The notes: generated by a model from the sequence alone, not told the origin. A stretch of 64,000 bases of DNA from Trebonia sp963759545 (GCA_963759545.1 CAVXAB010000047.1:1-64000); one strand, 5' to 3'. Positions 45,456-54,743 are shown, counted from the first letter of the stretch. A program made the numbers and translations.

Positions 45456-46568
45456 CTAGGGACGCGAGCCTGCCGGGTCGTGCTCTGCCCGCACCTCGCG
45501 CTTGGTGCCCGGGTCGAACCAGCGGACCTTCTCAGGGACCGGGCGCAGCCACAGCTCGGCGTCCTCGGCGGCGGCGAAGTCGCTTTGGGTGAGCACCTTG
45601 AACTCAGTGCCCTCGATCGTCACCGTGACGAGTACGTGCGAGCCGAGCGGCTCCACCACCCGGACCCGGCCGGGCACGGCGCCTGGCGCCCCGGCGGCGG
45701 ACGGTACCACGCTCTCGCCGCGGATCCCGGCGAGCAGCCGCCGCCCCGCGAGTCCGCGCAGCTCCTCAGGCACGGGGAACGCGTGCGCGCCGACCCGTGC
45801 CAGCGGCTGCCCGTCGGTCACCTCGATGGCCGCGGGCAGGAAGTTCATCGGCGGGTTGCCGATGAACCCGCCGACGAAGGTGCTCACCGGATGCTCGTAC
45901 ACCCGCAGCGGCGCGTCGCACTGGACGATCCGCCCGTCCCGCATCACGGCGAGCCGGTCACCCAGGCTGAGCGCCTCGACCTGGTCGTGCGTGACGTAGA
46001 TCGTCGTGGTCTTCAGCTCGTGCACGATCCGCTTCAGGTCCGACCTGAACTTCAGCCGCAGCAGCGCGTCCAGGTTGGACAGCGGCTCGTCCATCAGCAG
46101 GACCGACGGACCCGCGGCGATCGCGCGCGCCACCGCTACCCGCTGCCGCTGGCCGCCCGACAGCTGGCCGGGCCTGCGTTGCAACAGGTCGGAAAGCTCG
46201 ACCATGTCGGCGGCCCAGCGCACCCGCTCGTCGGTCGTCGCCGCGTCCGTGTGCTTCATCCTCAGGCCGAACGCGATGTTCTGGAAGACCGTCAGGTGCG
46301 GGAAGACCGCGTAGTTCTGGAAGACCATCGCGAGGTCCCGCTGCCGCGGCGGGAGGGTGGTCACGTCCCTGTTGCCGATGGTCACGGTGCCGCTGTCGGC
46401 GAACTCAAGGCCGGCGATCATGCGGAGCAGCGTGGTCTTGCCGCACCCGCTCGGCCCGAGGAGCACGAAGAACTCACCGTCCGCTACGGTCAGGTCCACG
46501 TCGCTCACCGCGGCTACCCGGCCCCGGTCGAAGGACTTGGTCACTCCGCGGACGACGATGTCGGCCAT
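45456..46568 (-). CDS. Sugar ABC transporter ATP-binding protein (MsmK/UgpC type)
   Basis: 370 residues. Walker A GPSGCGKTTLL, Q-loop VFQNYAVFPHL, signature LSGGQRQRVAVARAI and Walker B VLLMDEPLSNLDALLR are followed by VTHDQVEAL. The C-terminal TOBE-type regulatory domain (from about 240) is typical of CUT1 importers. It is the last gene of the operon, 15 bp after the permease at 46584. Substrate is probably a sugar, polyol or glycerol derivative; the nearby Dha kinase parts make a triose or polyol attractive but unproved. Confidence 0.93.
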   Translation of the reverse strand: MADIVVRGVTKSFDRGRVAAVSDVDLTVADGEFFVLLGPSGCGKTTLLRMIAGLEFADSGTVTIGNRDVTTLPPRQRDLAMVFQNYAVFPHLTVFQNIAFGLRMKHTDAATTDERVRWAADMVELSDLLQRRPGQLSGGQRQRVAVARAIAAGPSVLLMDEPLSNLDALLRLKFRSDLKRIVHELKTTTIYVTHDQVEALSLGDRLAVMRDGRIVQCDAPLRVYEHPVSTFVGGFIGNPPMNFLPAAIEVTDGQPLARVGAHAFPVPEELRGLAGRRLLAGIRGESVVPSAAGAPGAVPGRVRVVEPLGSHVLVTVTIEGTEFKVLTQSDFAAAEDAELWLRPVPEKVRWFDPGTKREVRAEHDPAGSRP

Positions 46569-46583
46569 CGCTTGAGTCCTTCC

Positions 46584-47387
46584 TTACGAGCGCCGGCGCT
46601 CGACACCGAAGCCGAGTATGTAGCGCCGCATGATGAAGATGAACACGAACGTCGGGATCATCAGCAGCCACGCCGCGGCGAACTTGTACGGGTCAGGTGA
46701 GGCGCTCAGCGCGTTCAGTACCAGGGCGGGCAGCGTCGGGCGCTCGATCGTCAAGATGGAGGCCGCGAACACCTCGTTGTACGACATCAGCACGGCGAAC
46801 GAGGCGGCGGCGGCGAGCCCGGGTAGCGCGAGCGGAAGGACCACCCGCCAGAACGCGCCAGGCCGGCCGCAGCCGAATACCTGCGCCGCCTCCTCGAGGT
46901 CGACGGGGATCCCCGCGAGGACGCTGCTCGTGATCAGCACGACGAACGGCAGCACCAGCGCGGTGTGCATCAGCGCGACCGCCCAGACGGTGTCGTAGAT
47001 GCCCCACTGGAGGAAGAACACGGCGAGGGGGATGGAGAGCACGACGACGGGGAACGCGCGGGTCGACACGATCGACATCTGGTAGGGGTTCCTGCCGCGG
47101 AACCGGTACCTGGCGATGGCGTACCCGGCGGGGGTGCCGATCAGCATGGACAGCGCGACGGTGATCGCCGCGACGATGACGCTGCGGCCGAGCGCGGCGG
47201 GCACGCCCACGGAATCCCAGAAGAACCGGATGGTGCCGGTCGACCAGTCCGGCCACAGCGACTTCGGGTACTGGTAGACGCCGTTCTGGGTGCTGAACGC
47301 GCCGGCCGTCAGCAGGTACATCGGGAACAGCACCCAGACGGCGAGGATCACCGCGCCTGCGTACTTCCCGAACGCCCGCGCCTTCAT
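46584..47387 (-). CDS. Carbohydrate ABC transporter permease (MalG type)
   Basis: 267 residues, six membrane helices. The EAA loop that contacts the ATPase is DLEEAAQVFGCGRPGAFWRV. It begins with MKARAFGKYAGAVILAVWVL and ends with a cytoplasmic VERRRS. The start is 13 bp after the end of the other permease, so both are cotranscribed. Confidence 0.92.
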   Translation of the reverse strand: MKARAFGKYAGAVILAVWVLFPMYLLTAGAFSTQNGVYQYPKSLWPDWSTGTIRFFWDSVGVPAALGRSVIVAAITVALSMLIGTPAGYAIARYRFRGRNPYQMSIVSTRAFPVVVLSIPLAVFFLQWGIYDTVWAVALMHTALVLPFVVLITSSVLAGIPVDLEEAAQVFGCGRPGAFWRVVLPLALPGLAAAASFAVLMSYNEVFAASILTIERPTLPALVLNALSASPDPYKFAAAWLLMIPTFVFIFIMRRYILGFGVERRRS

Positions 47388-47400
47388 GGGAACAGCCCGC

Positions 47401-48294
47401 TCACGAGGCCTGCTCCGTCCGCACCGGCAGCATCACGAGGAACAAGGCGGTGGACACCAGCGACAGCAGCATGATGAGGATGCCGTACGCGGCGGCCAGG
47501 TGCGGCTCCTGGTACTGGGTGTACGCGTTGTTCGCCTTGGTCGCCAGCACGGAAAGGCTTGACCCCGCCAGGGCGATGACCGTGGCGAACACCTCGAAGG
47601 CCAGCACGGTCCGCAGGATCAGCGCGGTGCGCAGGGTCGGGCGCAGCAGCGGCAGCGTGACGTGCCACAGCTTCTGCCAGGGCGAGGCGTAGAAGACGTC
47701 GGCGGCCTCTGCGTACTCCCTGGGGATGGCCTGCAGCCCGCCGACCAGGATGATGACGATGATCGAGGTGGACCGCCAGGCCTCGGCGACGACGATCGTC
47801 GCGATGATCAGCAACTGGTGCTGGTAGCTCAGCCAGATGAACGGCTGGTGGATGATCCCGAGGTCTTGCAGGACGCTGTTCAGCCAGCCCTGCTGGGTGA
47901 AGACCGAGTACCAGATGATGCCAGAGGTGAGGTCGCTGATCCCCAGCGGCAGCATGTAGACGTAGAACCAGAATCCCGACCCGCGCAGCTTCGCGTTCAC
48001 CAGGAGCGACATGGCGAGGGCGAGCACTAGCTGCACCGGCAGGATGATGGCCAGCATGATCAGCGTGTTCCACACCGACGACCAGAATCCCGGGTCGTTG
48101 AGCAGCCCGTGGACGGTGCTCAGGCCCCACTGCCCGTCCTGGCCGGTGAACGCCAGCCGCAGGCCCTGCAGCAGCGGCACGATGAAGAACACCACGAGGT
48201 ACGCGACGGACGGCGCAAGCAGGACGTAAGGCGCCACGCCCGGGCGGCGGCGCCGGGCGGCCGCCGGGCGGTCCGGCTGGAGGCCGGCTGGCAC
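47401..48294 (-). CDS. Carbohydrate ABC transporter permease (MalF type)
   Basis: About 297 residues from GTG at 48294; a TTG at 48336, overlapping the binding-protein stop, is an alternative. First helix VAPYVLLAPSVAYLVVFFIV, a periplasmic loop with FTGQDGQWGLSTVHGLL, and the EAA loop YAEAADVFYASPWQKLWHVT. The frame is open to 48540, but that part is a shadow of the binding-protein gene. It pairs with the permease at 46584. Confidence 0.9.
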   Translation of the reverse strand: MPAGLQPDRPAAARRRRPGVAPYVLLAPSVAYLVVFFIVPLLQGLRLAFTGQDGQWGLSTVHGLLNDPGFWSSVWNTLIMLAIILPVQLVLALAMSLLVNAKLRGSGFWFYVYMLPLGISDLTSGIIWYSVFTQQGWLNSVLQDLGIIHQPFIWLSYQHQLLIIATIVVAEAWRSTSIIVIILVGGLQAIPREYAEAADVFYASPWQKLWHVTLPLLRPTLRTALILRTVLAFEVFATVIALAGSSLSVLATKANNAYTQYQEPHLAAAYGILIMLLSLVSTALFLVMLPVRTEQAS

Positions 48295-48328
48295 GCTCGC
48301 GCTCGTCCCGCCGCGAGGCGCTGCTCCC

Positions 48329-49701
48329 TCAGCCAACCTGGCAGACTCCCGTGCTCGCCGGGTCCGGCTTCCAGCAGGCCGCCCCGGCCTGCTGGAGGAC
48401 CGACTGGAGCGTGGTCGCCTCGGCGGCGAGCGTCGCCGGGATCGGCGCGCCGTTGAGCGCGATCGCGGTGAACGTGTCGACGAAGGCCTTGTCGTAAGTG
48501 GCCGACTGGGCGCCGAGGCCGACCGGCAGCTGCGAGGCAAGCGCGCCAGGCGCGCCGGTCGTCGCGTCGATGGCCTTGGCCTCGGCGCTCACCCCCGGGG
48601 CCAGGCTCGACGGCAGCGCGCTGGCGCCGACAGGGGGGAACCACGACTCGGCGTTGAGCATGGTGGCCTGGGTCTGCTGCTGCGTGAGGTAGGAGATGAG
48701 CGACTTAGCCTGCGTGACGCGCTTGCTCGTCGTCGGGATCGCGAGGCCGCCGAGCACGGGCTCGTAGCCGAGGCCCTTCGGCCCGCTTGGCGCGGGGAAG
48801 ACGACGAAGTTGTCCGGCTGCTGCTGCAGCGCGTTGCTCAGCCGCACCGCGTGGTCCCAGGCGACCCACACCTCGCCGGACAGCAGCGGTTCGTCCATCA
48901 TCGCGTACGTCGGCGACTGCGGGTTGGTGACGGCCCACAGCTGCTTGAAGTACTGCCACATGGTGACCGCCGCCTGGCTCTTGAACGTGGTGTTCAGCCC
49001 GCCGGTGAAGCTCGGGTAGGCGTACCCCTGGAAGAAGCGCTTGATCAGGCCGGTGGGACCGGCGGGGAACCCGATCAGCTGCTGTCCCGTGGCGCTCTTC
49101 AGCGCCTGGCCCCAGGCGAGCAGCTGGTCGTAGGTGAGCGTGTTGACGTCCGCGCCCGACGGCAGGTGGGCGAGGGCCTTCTTGTTCGCGACCATGAGGT
49201 AGGTCGCCGTGATCCACGGCACGAACCGGTAGGCACCCTTGATCTTGGCCAGGTCGAGGTACGCCTGCGGGAAGTTCCTGTCCTTCAGCTCGCCGATGAC
49301 GTCGCTCATGTCGCGCAGCGGGATCTGGGCCTCAAGGGCGACGAAGTCGCCTTGCAGCCCGCCGATCAGGTCGAGGGTGCCCGCGCCCGCCTTCGCCTGG
49401 GCGATGACCTGGTCGACGAACTGCGTCGTGTCGGCGAACGAGGTGAAGCTGACGCCCGAGGACTTGAAGCCGCTGAGGATCTTGCTGCGCATCGCCGCGG
49501 TCTCGTCGGTCGTGGAAAGCTGGTCGGACAGGAAGACGAGGTTGCCCCCGCCCCACTGCCCCCGCCCCCGCCGCTTCCCCCCGAGCTGCAGGCGCTGAGC
49601 AGGCCCGCGGCGGCGGCGCCCGCCCCGGCGGCCGCGCCGAGCCTGAGCACTCCGCGCCGCGAGATCGTGCCGTCGCGGCCCCGCGCCGAGCCACCGTCCA
49701 T
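48329..49701 (-). CDS. Sugar-binding lipoprotein of the ABC importer, with a -1 frameshift after the signal peptide
   Basis: The N-terminus from ATG at 49701 has a Tat-like SRRGVLRLGAAAGAGAAAAG and lipobox LLSACSS, then a Gly/Ser linker. In the C-run between 49545 and 49600 (five tracts of four to six C) the frame shifts by one base. The mature extracellular solute-binding protein continues in the other frame (GNLVFLSDQLSTTDE, LAHLPSGADVNTLTYDQLLA, GYEPVLGGLAIPTTSK). The span is 1,373 bp, one base short of 458 codons. Either the homopolymers were miscounted or the gene is phase-variable. It is first in the importer operon. Confidence 0.85.
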
Positions 49702-49820
49702 GCCACGCCTCCGACGTTGAATCGAGCATCGCAAGATAACCGGCGGCGCTGACGTCCGGAGAGAACTCCCCCGTCACTCTGCGCCTTGCTAATAACCAGT
49801 AGAAAGTCCGCGCAGATGAT

Positions 49821-49836
49821 TGTCAAGATATTGACA
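49821..49836. promoter_or_regulatory. Inverted repeat and -35 candidate upstream of the importer operon
   Basis: TGTCAA-GATA-TTGACA is a perfect 6-bp dyad 120 bp before the binding-protein start. The left half gives TTGACA on the minus strand with TCTACT 17 bp on. The dyad could also be a repressor site. The rest of 49702-49995 is relatively AT-rich and shows no gene. Confidence 0.45.
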
Positions 49837-49995
49837 TCGCATTGGGATGCTGTCCGTAAGTACCTATCTCAGCAAGGCATTTCGGCTAATCGTCGGCTAG
49901 CGGCGCGCATGCGTGTGATGATTGTGACGATAAGCGCTTCAGCGGATAAATGATTGGCTTCTGCCACGGGTGGTGACCAGGCAGCCCGCCGGGCC

Positions 49996-50265
49996 TTAGC
50001 CGCCGACGCGGGTCGCCTCGCTTACGATCGCGATCAGCGCGGCCACCGCCTCCGCGGCGTCCGGGCCGTCGGCGGAGACCGTGACCACCTGGCCGCTGGT
50101 CGCGCCGAGCCCCATCACGCCGAGGACGCTCTTGGCGTCGACCGTCTTGCTGCCCGCGGTGACCGACACCGACGCGGCGAACCTTCCTGCCGCGACGGCG
50201 AGCGCACCCGCCGGCCGCGCGTGCAGGTCCCCCGTCAGCGTGATCGACTCAGAGCTTGCGGGCAT
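49996..50265 (-). CDS. HPr-like phosphocarrier protein
   Basis: 89 residues. The phosphorylated histidine is in TGDLHARPAGALAVAAGRF. KSVLGVMGLGATSGQVVTV is the usual second segment, including the regulatory-serine region. HPr accepts phosphate from enzyme I and passes it on to DhaM. It starts within the last 17 bp of dhaM, so the two are translated together. Confidence 0.93.
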   Translation of the reverse strand: MPASSESITLTGDLHARPAGALAVAAGRFAASVSVTAGSKTVDAKSVLGVMGLGATSGQVVTVSADGPDAAEAVAALIAIVSEATRVGG

Positions 50266-50650
50266 GCCATGCCTCCTCCGCGGCCGTGGCGACCGCCTTC
50301 AGGTCCGCTCCCGCGGCGGCGGTCACCGTCGCCGCCACCGCCCCCTCCACGAACGGCGCGTCCGCGAGCACCACGCGCGCGCCAGGCATGTCCTCAAGCA
50401 TGGCCCGCACGGTGAGCACCGCGCTGCCCAGGTCGGGCAGCACGAGCACGCCCGCGCCCGCCTCGGCGCTCGCCACCGCGCGCGCCACCTTCTCCGCGCT
50501 TGTGCCGAGTTCGCCGTCCTCGGTGCCGCCGGCGGCAAGCACCCGCACCGTCCCGCCGCTGACCTGGCCGGCGAGGTCCGCCGTGCCCTCCGCAAGCCGG
50601 ACGCTGTGCGATACCAGCACGATTCCTACCCGTGGCGCTACCTGTGACAT
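50249..50650 (-). CDS. dhaM: DhaM, EIIA-Man-like subunit of PTS-dependent dihydroxyacetone kinase
   Basis: 133 residues. The fold is that of EIIA-mannose, with the phosphorylatable histidine in VGIVLVSHSVRLAEG. AAGGTEDGELGTSAEKVARA and GVLVLPDLGSAVLTVRAMLE are the DhaM signatures. DhaM rephosphorylates the ADP cofactor held by DhaL. Here it is a single domain. HPr (49996) and an enzyme-I-like protein (51779) are separate genes. Confidence 0.93.
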   Translation of the reverse strand: MSQVAPRVGIVLVSHSVRLAEGTADLAGQVSGGTVRVLAAGGTEDGELGTSAEKVARAVASAEAGAGVLVLPDLGSAVLTVRAMLEDMPGARVVLADAPFVEGAVAATVTAAAGADLKAVATAAEEAWHARKL

Positions 50651-50667
50651 GGCCTATCCTGAATCTG

Positions 50668-50684
50668 GTTCGGCAGTGTCGAAT
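50668..50684. promoter_or_regulatory. IclR-type operator, copy 1 (dhaM/iclR)
   Basis: GTTCGGCAGTGTCGAAT. On the other strand it reads ATTCGACACTGCCGAAC, matching the site at 54327-54343 at 15 of 17 positions. TTCG and CGAA form the dyad. It lies in the 50-bp gap between divergent dhaM and iclR. Confidence 0.75.
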
Positions 50685-50700
50685 CCCGCGAAAGGGTGCG

Positions 50701-51477
50701 ATGATCCAGTCGGTGCAGCGCGCGGCGCAGATCCTCGGCGTGCTCGGCTCCGGGTCGCCGCGCCTCGGCGTCACCGAGATCGCCGAGCGCCTTGGCCTCG
50801 CCAAGCCGACTGTCCACGGGCTGCTGCGCACCCTTGAGGCGCACGAGCTTATCGCCCAGGACCCGGAGACCGGCAAGTACAGCCTCGGCCCCGGCGTGCT
50901 CCAGCTCGGTAACGCCTACCTGGACGGCTCCGAGCTGCGGGTCAGGTCGCTGCGCTGGGCCGAGTCGCTCGCGCGGCAGGCGGGCGAGGCGGTCTGGGTG
51001 GCCACGCTGTCCGGCAGCCGGGTGATCGTGCTGCACCACGTGTTCCGCCCGGACGACACCGTGCAGATCCTCGAGGTCGGCGCGGCGATCCCGTGGCACG
51101 CCTGCGCGCTCGGCCACGCGATCGTGGCGAGCCTGCCCGCGGCGCAGCGTGCCGCTGCGCTCTCCGCCGACCTGGCGCCGCTGACCGGCCGGACGAAGAC
51201 CACGCGCCAGGCGCTTACCCGCGTGCTCGCTCAGGTGCGCGCCGCCGGGTACGCGGTCGAGAACGAGGAGGCCACCGTCGGCGACGCGGGCATCGCCGCC
51301 CCGGTACTCGGCCGCGACGACGTGGTGGCCGGCGCGATCGGACTGGTCGGCCCGGCCGACCGGCTGCTCGCCGTGGGCACCCGCGACAACCTGGTGCGGG
51401 CCGTCGTCACGGCCGGCCGCGCGGTCTCCCGCGACCTCGGCGCTGGCCGCGGCGGCGTGTCGTTGTCCGCCCTCTGA
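50701..51477 (+). CDS. IclR-family transcriptional regulator
   Basis: About 258 residues from ATG at 50701 (GAAAGGG upstream). N-terminal winged helix-turn-helix: VQRAAQILGVLGSGSPRLG, EIAERLGLAKPTVHGLLRTL. The C-terminal effector domain includes PWHACALGHAIVASLP and DDVVAGAIGLVGPADRL. It is divergent from dhaM-HPr, with a dyad site in between that recurs upstream of dhaL. It is thus the likely local regulator of the dihydroxyacetone/PTS genes, possibly responding to glycerol or dihydroxyacetone. Confidence 0.93.
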   Translation: MIQSVQRAAQILGVLGSGSPRLGVTEIAERLGLAKPTVHGLLRTLEAHELIAQDPETGKYSLGPGVLQLGNAYLDGSELRVRSLRWAESLARQAGEAVWVATLSGSRVIVLHHVFRPDDTVQILEVGAAIPWHACALGHAIVASLPAAQRAAALSADLAPLTGRTKTTRQALTRVLAQVRAAGYAVENEEATVGDAGIAAPVLGRDDVVAGAIGLVGPADRLLAVGTRDNLVRAVVTAGRAVSRDLGAGRGGVSLSAL

Positions 51478-51541
51478 CGGAACTCGTTGTCCGCCCGCTG
51501 ACAGAAAGCCGTGCCGTCGCTGCGCCTGCGCGAAGCGCTTC

Positions 51542-51625
51542 TTGCTGTTATCAGATCGTGCAGCCGGTCCCTGGCATGATTGTGGGTCATCCACGGCGAA
51601 TAGCGCCGTGGATGACCCACGATCA
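51542..51625 (+). repeat. TTGCTGTTATC motif plus 22-bp-arm inverted repeat (copy D)
   Basis: The 11-mer is at 51542-51552. After 24 bp comes a 22-bp stem (51577-51598 with 51604-51625; one G-T pair) and a 5-nt AATAG loop. It lies between convergent iclR and the EI gene. The rest of 51478-51778 has no gene; GACCCACGATC of the right arm recurs at 51707. Confidence 0.75.
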
Positions 51626-51778
51626 CGTGAACGCCCTGGAGGAGGGGCGGGCAAACTGGGGCAAAGGGGGCGGCTTTCCCTCTTCACGGGGGCGATTCCC
51701 CGCTTTGACCCACGATCGTGGTTCACGGACACAGTTTCCTTTGCCGGAAGCGGGCCAGCGCAGGGAACTGATGGAAAG

Positions 51779-53482
51779 TCAGCCGACATCGGAGGTCGCG
51801 GTCCTTCCTGATCCAGGTGCCGCCGATCCGGACGTGTCGGCCTGGGCGATCCAGCCGGCGACCGCGGGGACCTTCGCCGCGCCGACACTCACCGTCCGGA
51901 CGCCGATGGCGAGCAACTGGGGCAGCACGGCGGGATCGGCGGCGGCGTCGCCGCAGACAGACAGCCCGATGCCCGCCTCGCCCGCGGCGTGAACCGTGGT
52001 GGCGATGGCGGTAAGCACCCTTCGTTCTGATGCGTCGGCGGGACGGAGCGCGGACCGGTCGCGGCGCAGGACATCAGCCGTCAGATCGTTGGTGCCGATG
52101 GAAAAGAAGTCGACGCTGCCCGCGAAGGCGGCAGCGGCCGCCGCGGTGGCGGCGAGCTCCACCATCATGCCGAGCGGCGGCGGGTCGACGCCGGCCGCCT
52201 TGGCCGCCCTGGCCAGCTCGACGCGGACGATGTCGACCTCATCGAGCGCGCGCACCATCGGGATCATGATCGCCAAGTCGGTGCCCGCGCCGGCCTGGAG
52301 GATCGCGCTGAGCTGGGCCGCGAGCGCGCCCGGGGCGCGCAGGAACGCGGGCAGGCCCGCCGCGCCGGGGAACGGCGGGATCTTGTCGCCCGCGAAGTCG
52401 AGCAGCCGGACGACCGCGCGCTTGCCGCCGAGCAGCCCGAGTATCGGGGTCAGCGCGGCCAGGTGCCCGGCGCGGTCCGGCCAGCCCGCCGCGCGGGTGA
52501 AGGGGATCTCGGTGCGGAGCAGGCCGACACCAGCCGCGCCGTTGGCCAGGCCGAGGCGGGTCTCCGCCGCCGAGGCGACGTTGCACAGGATCGTGACGAG
52601 CTCGCCGTCGGCGGTGCGGCAAGTCCCGGATAGCACGGTCCCCGGCACCACCGCGGCGGTGCCGCCGCCCGTGGCGCCCACGCGGGCAAGGCCGGCGAGC
52701 CCACGGACCGCGGGCACAGCGTCGACGAGCAGCTCACCGCTGGCCGCGTCGAGGACCGCGGGGTGCCCGGCGGGCGCGGTGAGTACGGCCGGGTCGGCAC
52801 CTGCCAGCATCGGCAGGCCGAGACCGCGGGCGATGATCGCGGCGTGCGAGCTGGCGCCGCCGCCGACCGAGACGGCCCCGGCCAGGTGCCCCGCGTCGAC
52901 GAGGCGGATCAGGTCGGCGGGGTCAACGTCGGCACGGACCAGGATGAACGCGGCCTCGGGCGGCGGCGCCGCGGCCGCGTCGCCTGCCAGCCTGGCGTTG
53001 ACCGCCGTGGCCACCTGGCGGACGTCGCTCGCCCGCTGTGCGAGGTCCGGGTTGGGCAGTGCCGCAAGGATCGCGGCCTGGGTTTCCGCCGCCGCGGTGA
53101 TCGCGGCGGCCGCGGCTGCCAGCGGGTAACGCCGGTGATCACTCCGCACGGGCTCGTGCTTCGCGTGGTCGCCGCCGTCGGCGGGAGCGCTCGTCGCGGC
53201 GAGCGCGTCGAGCGCGGGTGCGGAAAGCGCCGGGTCGGCGGCCATGAGGGCGCCGATCTCGACGATGTCCGCCTCGTGGTCGCGTCCTGCCTCGCGGAGC
53301 CGGCCGGCGAGCGTGCTCCGCTCGGCGGCGACCCCGGCGAAGGCGGCGCGCACGTCGGCGGCGGTCACGGTCACCGCCCCGGCGGCCGTGCCCGCCCTGG
53401 CGCCGGCGACCGCGTCTGGCAGGTAAAGCTCACCGGCCGCCATCCCCTCGGAAACTGGCGTTCCCCGGTAGCTGGTGGTCAT
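51779..53482 (-). CDS. Phosphoenolpyruvate-protein phosphotransferase (enzyme I-like)
   Basis: 567 residues. It transfers phosphate from PEP to HPr. All active-site elements are present: phosphohistidine loop SVGGGASSHAAIIARGLGLP, PEP-binding GVGLLRTEIPF, metal/substrate strand FFSIGTNDLTADVLRRDRSA and the catalytic cysteine in SVCGDAAADP. Linkage to dhaL (four-base overlap) suggests that it powers dihydroxyacetone kinase rather than a sugar permease. No PTS sugar permease gene is in the window. Confidence 0.93.
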   Translation of the reverse strand: MTTSYRGTPVSEGMAAGELYLPDAVAGARAGTAAGAVTVTAADVRAAFAGVAAERSTLAGRLREAGRDHEADIVEIGALMAADPALSAPALDALAATSAPADGGDHAKHEPVRSDHRRYPLAAAAAAITAAAETQAAILAALPNPDLAQRASDVRQVATAVNARLAGDAAAAPPPEAAFILVRADVDPADLIRLVDAGHLAGAVSVGGGASSHAAIIARGLGLPMLAGADPAVLTAPAGHPAVLDAASGELLVDAVPAVRGLAGLARVGATGGGTAAVVPGTVLSGTCRTADGELVTILCNVASAAETRLGLANGAAGVGLLRTEIPFTRAAGWPDRAGHLAALTPILGLLGGKRAVVRLLDFAGDKIPPFPGAAGLPAFLRAPGALAAQLSAILQAGAGTDLAIMIPMVRALDEVDIVRVELARAAKAAGVDPPPLGMMVELAATAAAAAAFAGSVDFFSIGTNDLTADVLRRDRSALRPADASERRVLTAIATTVHAAGEAGIGLSVCGDAAADPAVLPQLLAIGVRTVSVGAAKVPAVAGWIAQADTSGSAAPGSGRTATSDVG

Positions 53483-54126
53483 GGCGCTCCGGTGCCGGCG
53501 TCTCGCGATGCCGCGTCCCGCAGGGCGGTCAGGATCAGCACGGTGGAGGCCGCGCCAGGGTCCTCATGACCGACGCTGCGCGGGCCCAGGTAGGAGGCAC
53601 GGCCCTTGCGGGCCTCCATCGAGACGGTGGCCGCCGCGCCCTCGGCGGCCGCCGCGACGGCGGCGGCGAGGGCATCTGCCTGCGTCGCGCCTTCCGCGAC
53701 CGCCTTGGCGAGCGCGCGGGTCGCCGGGGCGAGCGCGTCGACCATCGTCTTGTCTCCCTCGCGGGCCGCGCCGAGCTGCTGCACCCCGGCCAGGGCCGCC
53801 TCAAGGGCCTGGCCGAGCGCCACCAGGTCGACATCTTCCGCGGCGCCAAGGGCCTGCCCGGCCCGGCGGAACGCCATCCCGTACAGCGGGCCGGAGGCGC
53901 CGCCGACCTTGGAGATCAGCGTGGAGCCGGTCAGGGTCAGCACCGCGCCCGGGGTCGCGGCGGGCTTCGCGTCGAGCGCGACGAGCACGGCGGCGAAGCC
54001 GCGGGCCAGGTTGATCCCGTGATCGGCGTCGCCGATCGCCGCGTCAAGCTGGGTGAGGTGGTCACGGTTGGCCTCGATCACTCCGGCTGCCGAAGTGATC
54101 CAGGCGCGGAAGACGTTGGTGTCCAT
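53479..54126 (-). CDS. dhaL: DhaL, ADP-binding subunit of dihydroxyacetone kinase
   Basis: 215 residues, all-helical. The ADP/Mg site is LDAAIGDADHGINLARGF, with GSTLISKVGGASGPLYGMAF and ARKGRASYLGPRSVGHEDPG completing the nucleotide pocket. DhaL holds ADP as a fixed cofactor that DhaM rephosphorylates, and it phosphorylates dihydroxyacetone bound to DhaK. DhaK, normally the adjacent gene, is missing from this window. Start ATG at 54126, 200 bp from an operator-like site. Confidence 0.93.
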   Translation of the reverse strand: MDTNVFRAWITSAAGVIEANRDHLTQLDAAIGDADHGINLARGFAAVLVALDAKPAATPGAVLTLTGSTLISKVGGASGPLYGMAFRRAGQALGAAEDVDLVALGQALEAALAGVQQLGAAREGDKTMVDALAPATRALAKAVAEGATQADALAAAVAAAAEGAAATVSMEARKGRASYLGPRSVGHEDPGAASTVLILTALRDAASRDAGTGAP

Positions 54127-54326
54127 GGACCTAGCGTCCCCACCGCGGTGCCGGTGTGTCCACTGGCGCGGCCCGCGACCTGGCGGCCTCCGGCGTCATG
54201 GCGCGGACGATGCCGAGGAATCCCCGCGTCCGCCTGCCGTCGTGGCAGCCTCCCGTGCCTGGCGGTACTGGCGATGGTGGTGCTGCCATACGGTTCCCCT
54301 TGGCAAGGCGATGCTTCCTGAAGCTT

Positions 54327-54343
54327 GTTCGACATTGCCGAAC
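54327..54343. promoter_or_regulatory. IclR-type operator, copy 2 (dhaL promoter)
   Basis: GTTCGACATTGCCGAAC has TTCG/CGAA half-sites spaced as in the copy at 50668-50684. It is upstream of dhaL on the minus strand and the only other match I found in the window. Confidence 0.7.
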
Positions 54344-54435
54344 GTCGTTTCACCGCAACGTACAATCGCCCGCCATACCCGTCAAGGGCCAGGGGCGTCC
54401 GCGCTTGAGACACCCTTCCCACAGCAACCACAAGC

Positions 54436-54650
54436 CCTCAACCCCAGCGACAGCGCCCTAACCGCAGCCACAGCGCGGGGCGCCGCGGTCTATGCGCTGC
54501 CTGCCTACCGCAACCACAGAGCCTTAACCGCAGCCACAGCGTGGGCGGGCGAAGCGGCGGCCGGCTTTGGCGGCGTCCTCCCGTGGGGGATATGGGGGGC
54601 GAAGCCCTCCCATGCCGGGGGTGCGGGGGTCGCCCCCCGGGAGACAACTG
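54436..54650 (+). repeat. CAGCCACAGCG repeats followed by G-rich element (copy c)
   Basis: Three related boxes (AACCCCAGCGACAGCG at 54440, AACCGCAGCCACAGCG at 54464 and 54527) precede a 75-bp G-rich block. That block runs CCTCCCATG, GGGGGTGCGGGGGTCGCCCCCCGGGAGACAACTGAGG and ends near 54650. The block matches the whiA-upstream copy (GGGAGACAACTGA) and the yvcK copy. It points toward tetR. Short reading frames here are not genes. Confidence 0.7.
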
Positions 54651-54743
54651 AGGCCGACCGGGCGCTGAGGCTTCGCTCCGCGCCCGGCCGGTCCCCGGCC
54701 CTCCCCCTCGTAGGGCCGCCTCGGTCCCCGTCCGCAGGCTTGT

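Noticed and set aside
43975..45459. 494-codon open frame on the plus strand
   Set aside because: Antisense to the NACHT gene and without recognisable domains.
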